Assembly: GCA_002887195.1 (NCBI GenBank)
Contig: PJAB01000948.1
Span: 1-18,782, forward strand
Source: Chrysochromulina parva
Lineage: Eukaryota; Haptophyta; Prymnesiales; Chrysochromulinaceae
Direction: 5' to 3'
DNA length: 18,782 nt
Part shown: positions 17,412-18,782 of the stretch, piece after piece
Layout: each line of letters opens with the position of its first letter
Position numbering within the stretch: the first letter of the stretch is position 1
The notes under the pieces: generated by a model
The model's database searches: none
Seen by the model: only the letters and a program-made list of their open reading frames with translations
Told to the model about the DNA's origin: nothing
Program-made: the position numbers and the translations under genes

Positions 17412-18660
17412 TCATGTCGATCGCATGGGCTCCGCTAGCTGGATCCACTCCTCCTTGAGCTCAGGCAGCTTGACCACGCCCTTGAAGTTACGCGGCAGCG
17501 GCGCGCAGCGCACGTGGTCGGGCTTGGAGCCCTTGGAGACGCCCTTCTTGGCGAGCGCGATGAAATCTCTCTCGATCTCGGCGCGCTTCGCCTCGGCGGC
17601 GGGCGTGAGGAGCTCGATCGTCACGCAACAGGCGTCCTCATGCTCCGAGTCGAGACGAAGCCCGATCACCGACACTTCGAGATCGGCCTCGTCCGCGAGC
17701 CCAAACGTGGCCATCGCAAACTTCTTGAGCTCCTCGTTCACCTGCTCGTACGCGTAATTGGCGCCGCCGCGGATGAGCAGCGCCGAGTCGCGACTCTGCC
17801 AGTAGTAGTCGTACGTGCCGTCGTGGGCGTTCGGCAGCCGGAAGCAGATGTCGCCAAGGTTTGTGTACCACCGGCCCTCCTCGGTGAGCGCCTTGGCCGT
17901 GGCCGCATCGTTGCCCACGTAGCCCGACAAGAGATTCTCGCCGCGGGTAATCAGCTGCCCCGGCTCGCCATTGGCCACGTCCACGAGATAACCTTTCTCC
18001 TTGGGGTCGACTGACTGGACGAGCCGCACCTCGGTGTAGGGCGGGTGCGGCCGTCCTATGTAGTAGCCCACCTGTGGCTGGCCACGCAGGCTATGCTCCC
18101 AGCCGGCCTGGAGGGAGGGGCGGCACTCAGTGGCGTTCAACGGCACTCAGCGGCATTCAACGGCATTCAACGGCACTTCTCCATCAAAGGCTATGCTCCC
18201 AGCCGGCCTGGAGAGAGGGGCGGCATCAACGGCACTCATCCATCAAAGGCGTCATCCAAGGCGTCCTCGGCGCACCCGGAATGCAACCAAGCGCTCGACC
18301 TCGGAGAGGTGTGTGGGCGTGCCCATCACCTGAAGGCACGTCTCCGTAGAGCCGAAACGCACAGTGGGGAGCCGACCACAGTGCCGTTGGATGCGCTCCA
18401 CCGTCGTCGGTCCGACCGGCGCCGAGCCGAGCAGCAGGATGGTCTCTGAGAGGGCGGACTTGAGGAGCGACGCGGCTAACGGCAGCCCTCCGCCACTGAT
18501 CAGGCTGTCGAGGAAGTCGAAGTGTCGCGAGACGAGCGGCGCGACGATCACGGTGCGCTCGCCCGCGGCGCGCGTGGCGAGCGCGGCAGCGAACTCCGCG
18601 TCCGACACGGACGTGTTGATGGGTATGCCCGTACCAGCACGCGCGAGCACGGACCAGTAC
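17412..18660 (-). CDS. ANL-family (acyl-CoA synthetase-like) protein, C-terminal part
   Basis: Two exons are visible, 18660-18330 and 18071-17412, about 330 residues; the 5' part lies beyond the right edge behind another intron. Joining cttcag|gtgatg to ccacag|gtgggc (phase 0) gives GSTETCLQ-VGYYIGRP, the expected run after ANL motif A5. Next come GQLITRG, GRWYTNLGD (A7, with the ribose-binding Asp) and YYWQSRDSALLIRGG (A8 hinge), then the C-terminal subdomain with LPRNFKGVVKLPEL (A10). ANL enzymes activate a carboxylate as acyl-AMP, then usually pass it to CoA. The hinge Asp reads Ala and the A10 Lys after Gly reads Val, so the adenylation step may be impaired or the subfamily divergent. The substrate cannot be told without the N-terminal half. 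Confidence 0.82.
18088..18225 (-). repeat. 38-bp block duplicated 100 bp apart in the ANL intron
   Basis: The block beginning aggctatgctcccagccgg occupies 18088-18125 and 18188-18225. It differs only at one G/A (18114 versus 18214). In transcript orientation each copy carries a pyrimidine run ending in CCAG, so each also looks like a 3' splice site. The phrase catcaaaggc follows the same pattern. Confidence 0.9.
18121..18180 (-). repeat. 10-bp intronic minisatellite (ANL intron)
   Basis: Six units in strict 10-bp register on the + strand: cggcactcag, tggcgttcaa, cggcactcag, cggcattcaa, cggcattcaa, cggcacttct. Rotated, the unit is CAGCGGCATT or CAACGGCATT, one or two bases from the CAGAGGCATT unit of the Tudor/CW intron. 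Confidence 0.88.
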
Positions 18661-18782
18661 CTGCACTCAGAGGGCACTCAGAGGGCACTCAGAGGGCACT
18701 CAGAGGGCACTCAGAGGGCACTCAGAGGGCACTCAGAGGGCACTCAGAGGGCACTCAGAGGGCACTCAGAGGGCACTCAGAG
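18661..18782 (-). repeat. 11-bp minisatellite in a second ANL intron, running off the window
   Basis: From 18665 to the last base the sequence is actcagagggc repeated perfectly nearly 11 times. In transcript orientation this array (ccctctgagtg) runs right up to the 3' splice site gagtgcag|gtactgg, so exon sequence begins at 18660. The unit is the 10-bp intronic repeat of this region plus one G. The donor of this intron and the rest of the gene lie beyond the window. Confidence 0.9.

Larger units (their letters stand above)
18072..18329 (-). other. Intron between the two visible ANL exons
   Basis: This 258-nt GT-AG intron, phase 0, is bounded by cttcag|gtgatg and gccacag|gtgggc. It is built from nested repeats: a 38-bp block at 18088-18125 recurs at 18188-18225 with one mismatch, exactly 100 bp apart, with a 10-bp minisatellite between. 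Confidence 0.85.

Noticed and set aside
18665..18782. CRISPR-like array
   Set aside because: The units are perfect 11-bp direct repeats with no spacers, within a eukaryotic intron; this is a minisatellite.

Overview
This is nuclear DNA of a eukaryote. The coding sequence is GC-rich, several genes are split by short GT-AG introns whose removal restores recognisable domains, and there are no ribosome-binding sites or operon-like spacing. One gene encodes a soluble dehydrogenase-like protein with an N-terminal signal-peptide-like segment, as expected for a plastid of secondary origin. With the GC richness and the domain mix (Hint/Vint, many SET and Tudor readers, FHA), this points to a microalga such as a haptophyte or a GC-rich stramenopile. 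That assignment is inference from style, not from a marker gene.

Layout, left to right. 1-1122: no convincing gene, several inverted repeats, perhaps a decayed foldback element. 1123-4049 (-): VPS39/Vam6-like HOPS subunit, two exons, with an odd heptad/hendecad repeat insertion. 4476-6338 (-): F-box-like protein ending in a Hint (Vint-type) domain. 6664-8154 (-): plastid-targeted atypical SDR (NmrA/TIC62-like). 8376-11296 (+): FHA-ankyrin-SET-coiled-coil protein, two exons. 12287-14409 (-): Tudor, C2HC finger and CW-type zinc finger protein, three exons. 14497-17043 (+): PRMT-like methyltransferase with four SPKK-type basic repeats. 17412 to beyond 18782 (-): C-terminal part of an ANL (acyl-CoA synthetase-like) gene, cut by the right edge.

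Themes. Three neighbouring genes (8376-17043) look like chromatin writers and readers, and two of them (Tudor/CW and PRMT-like) are divergent with only 87 bp between their start codons. The SDR and FHA-SET genes are also divergent, 221 bp apart.

Most unusual DNA signal: introns of three unrelated genes (VPS39, Tudor/CW, ANL) each carry a tandem minisatellite of the same 10-11 bp unit, CAGAGGCRYT on the + strand, always in the same orientation relative to transcription. A fourth intron has a hexamer microsatellite flanked by a duplicated in-frame 5' splice site.

All exon boundaries were placed by eye from GT-AG sites, reading frame and domain continuity. No alignment or database search was run.
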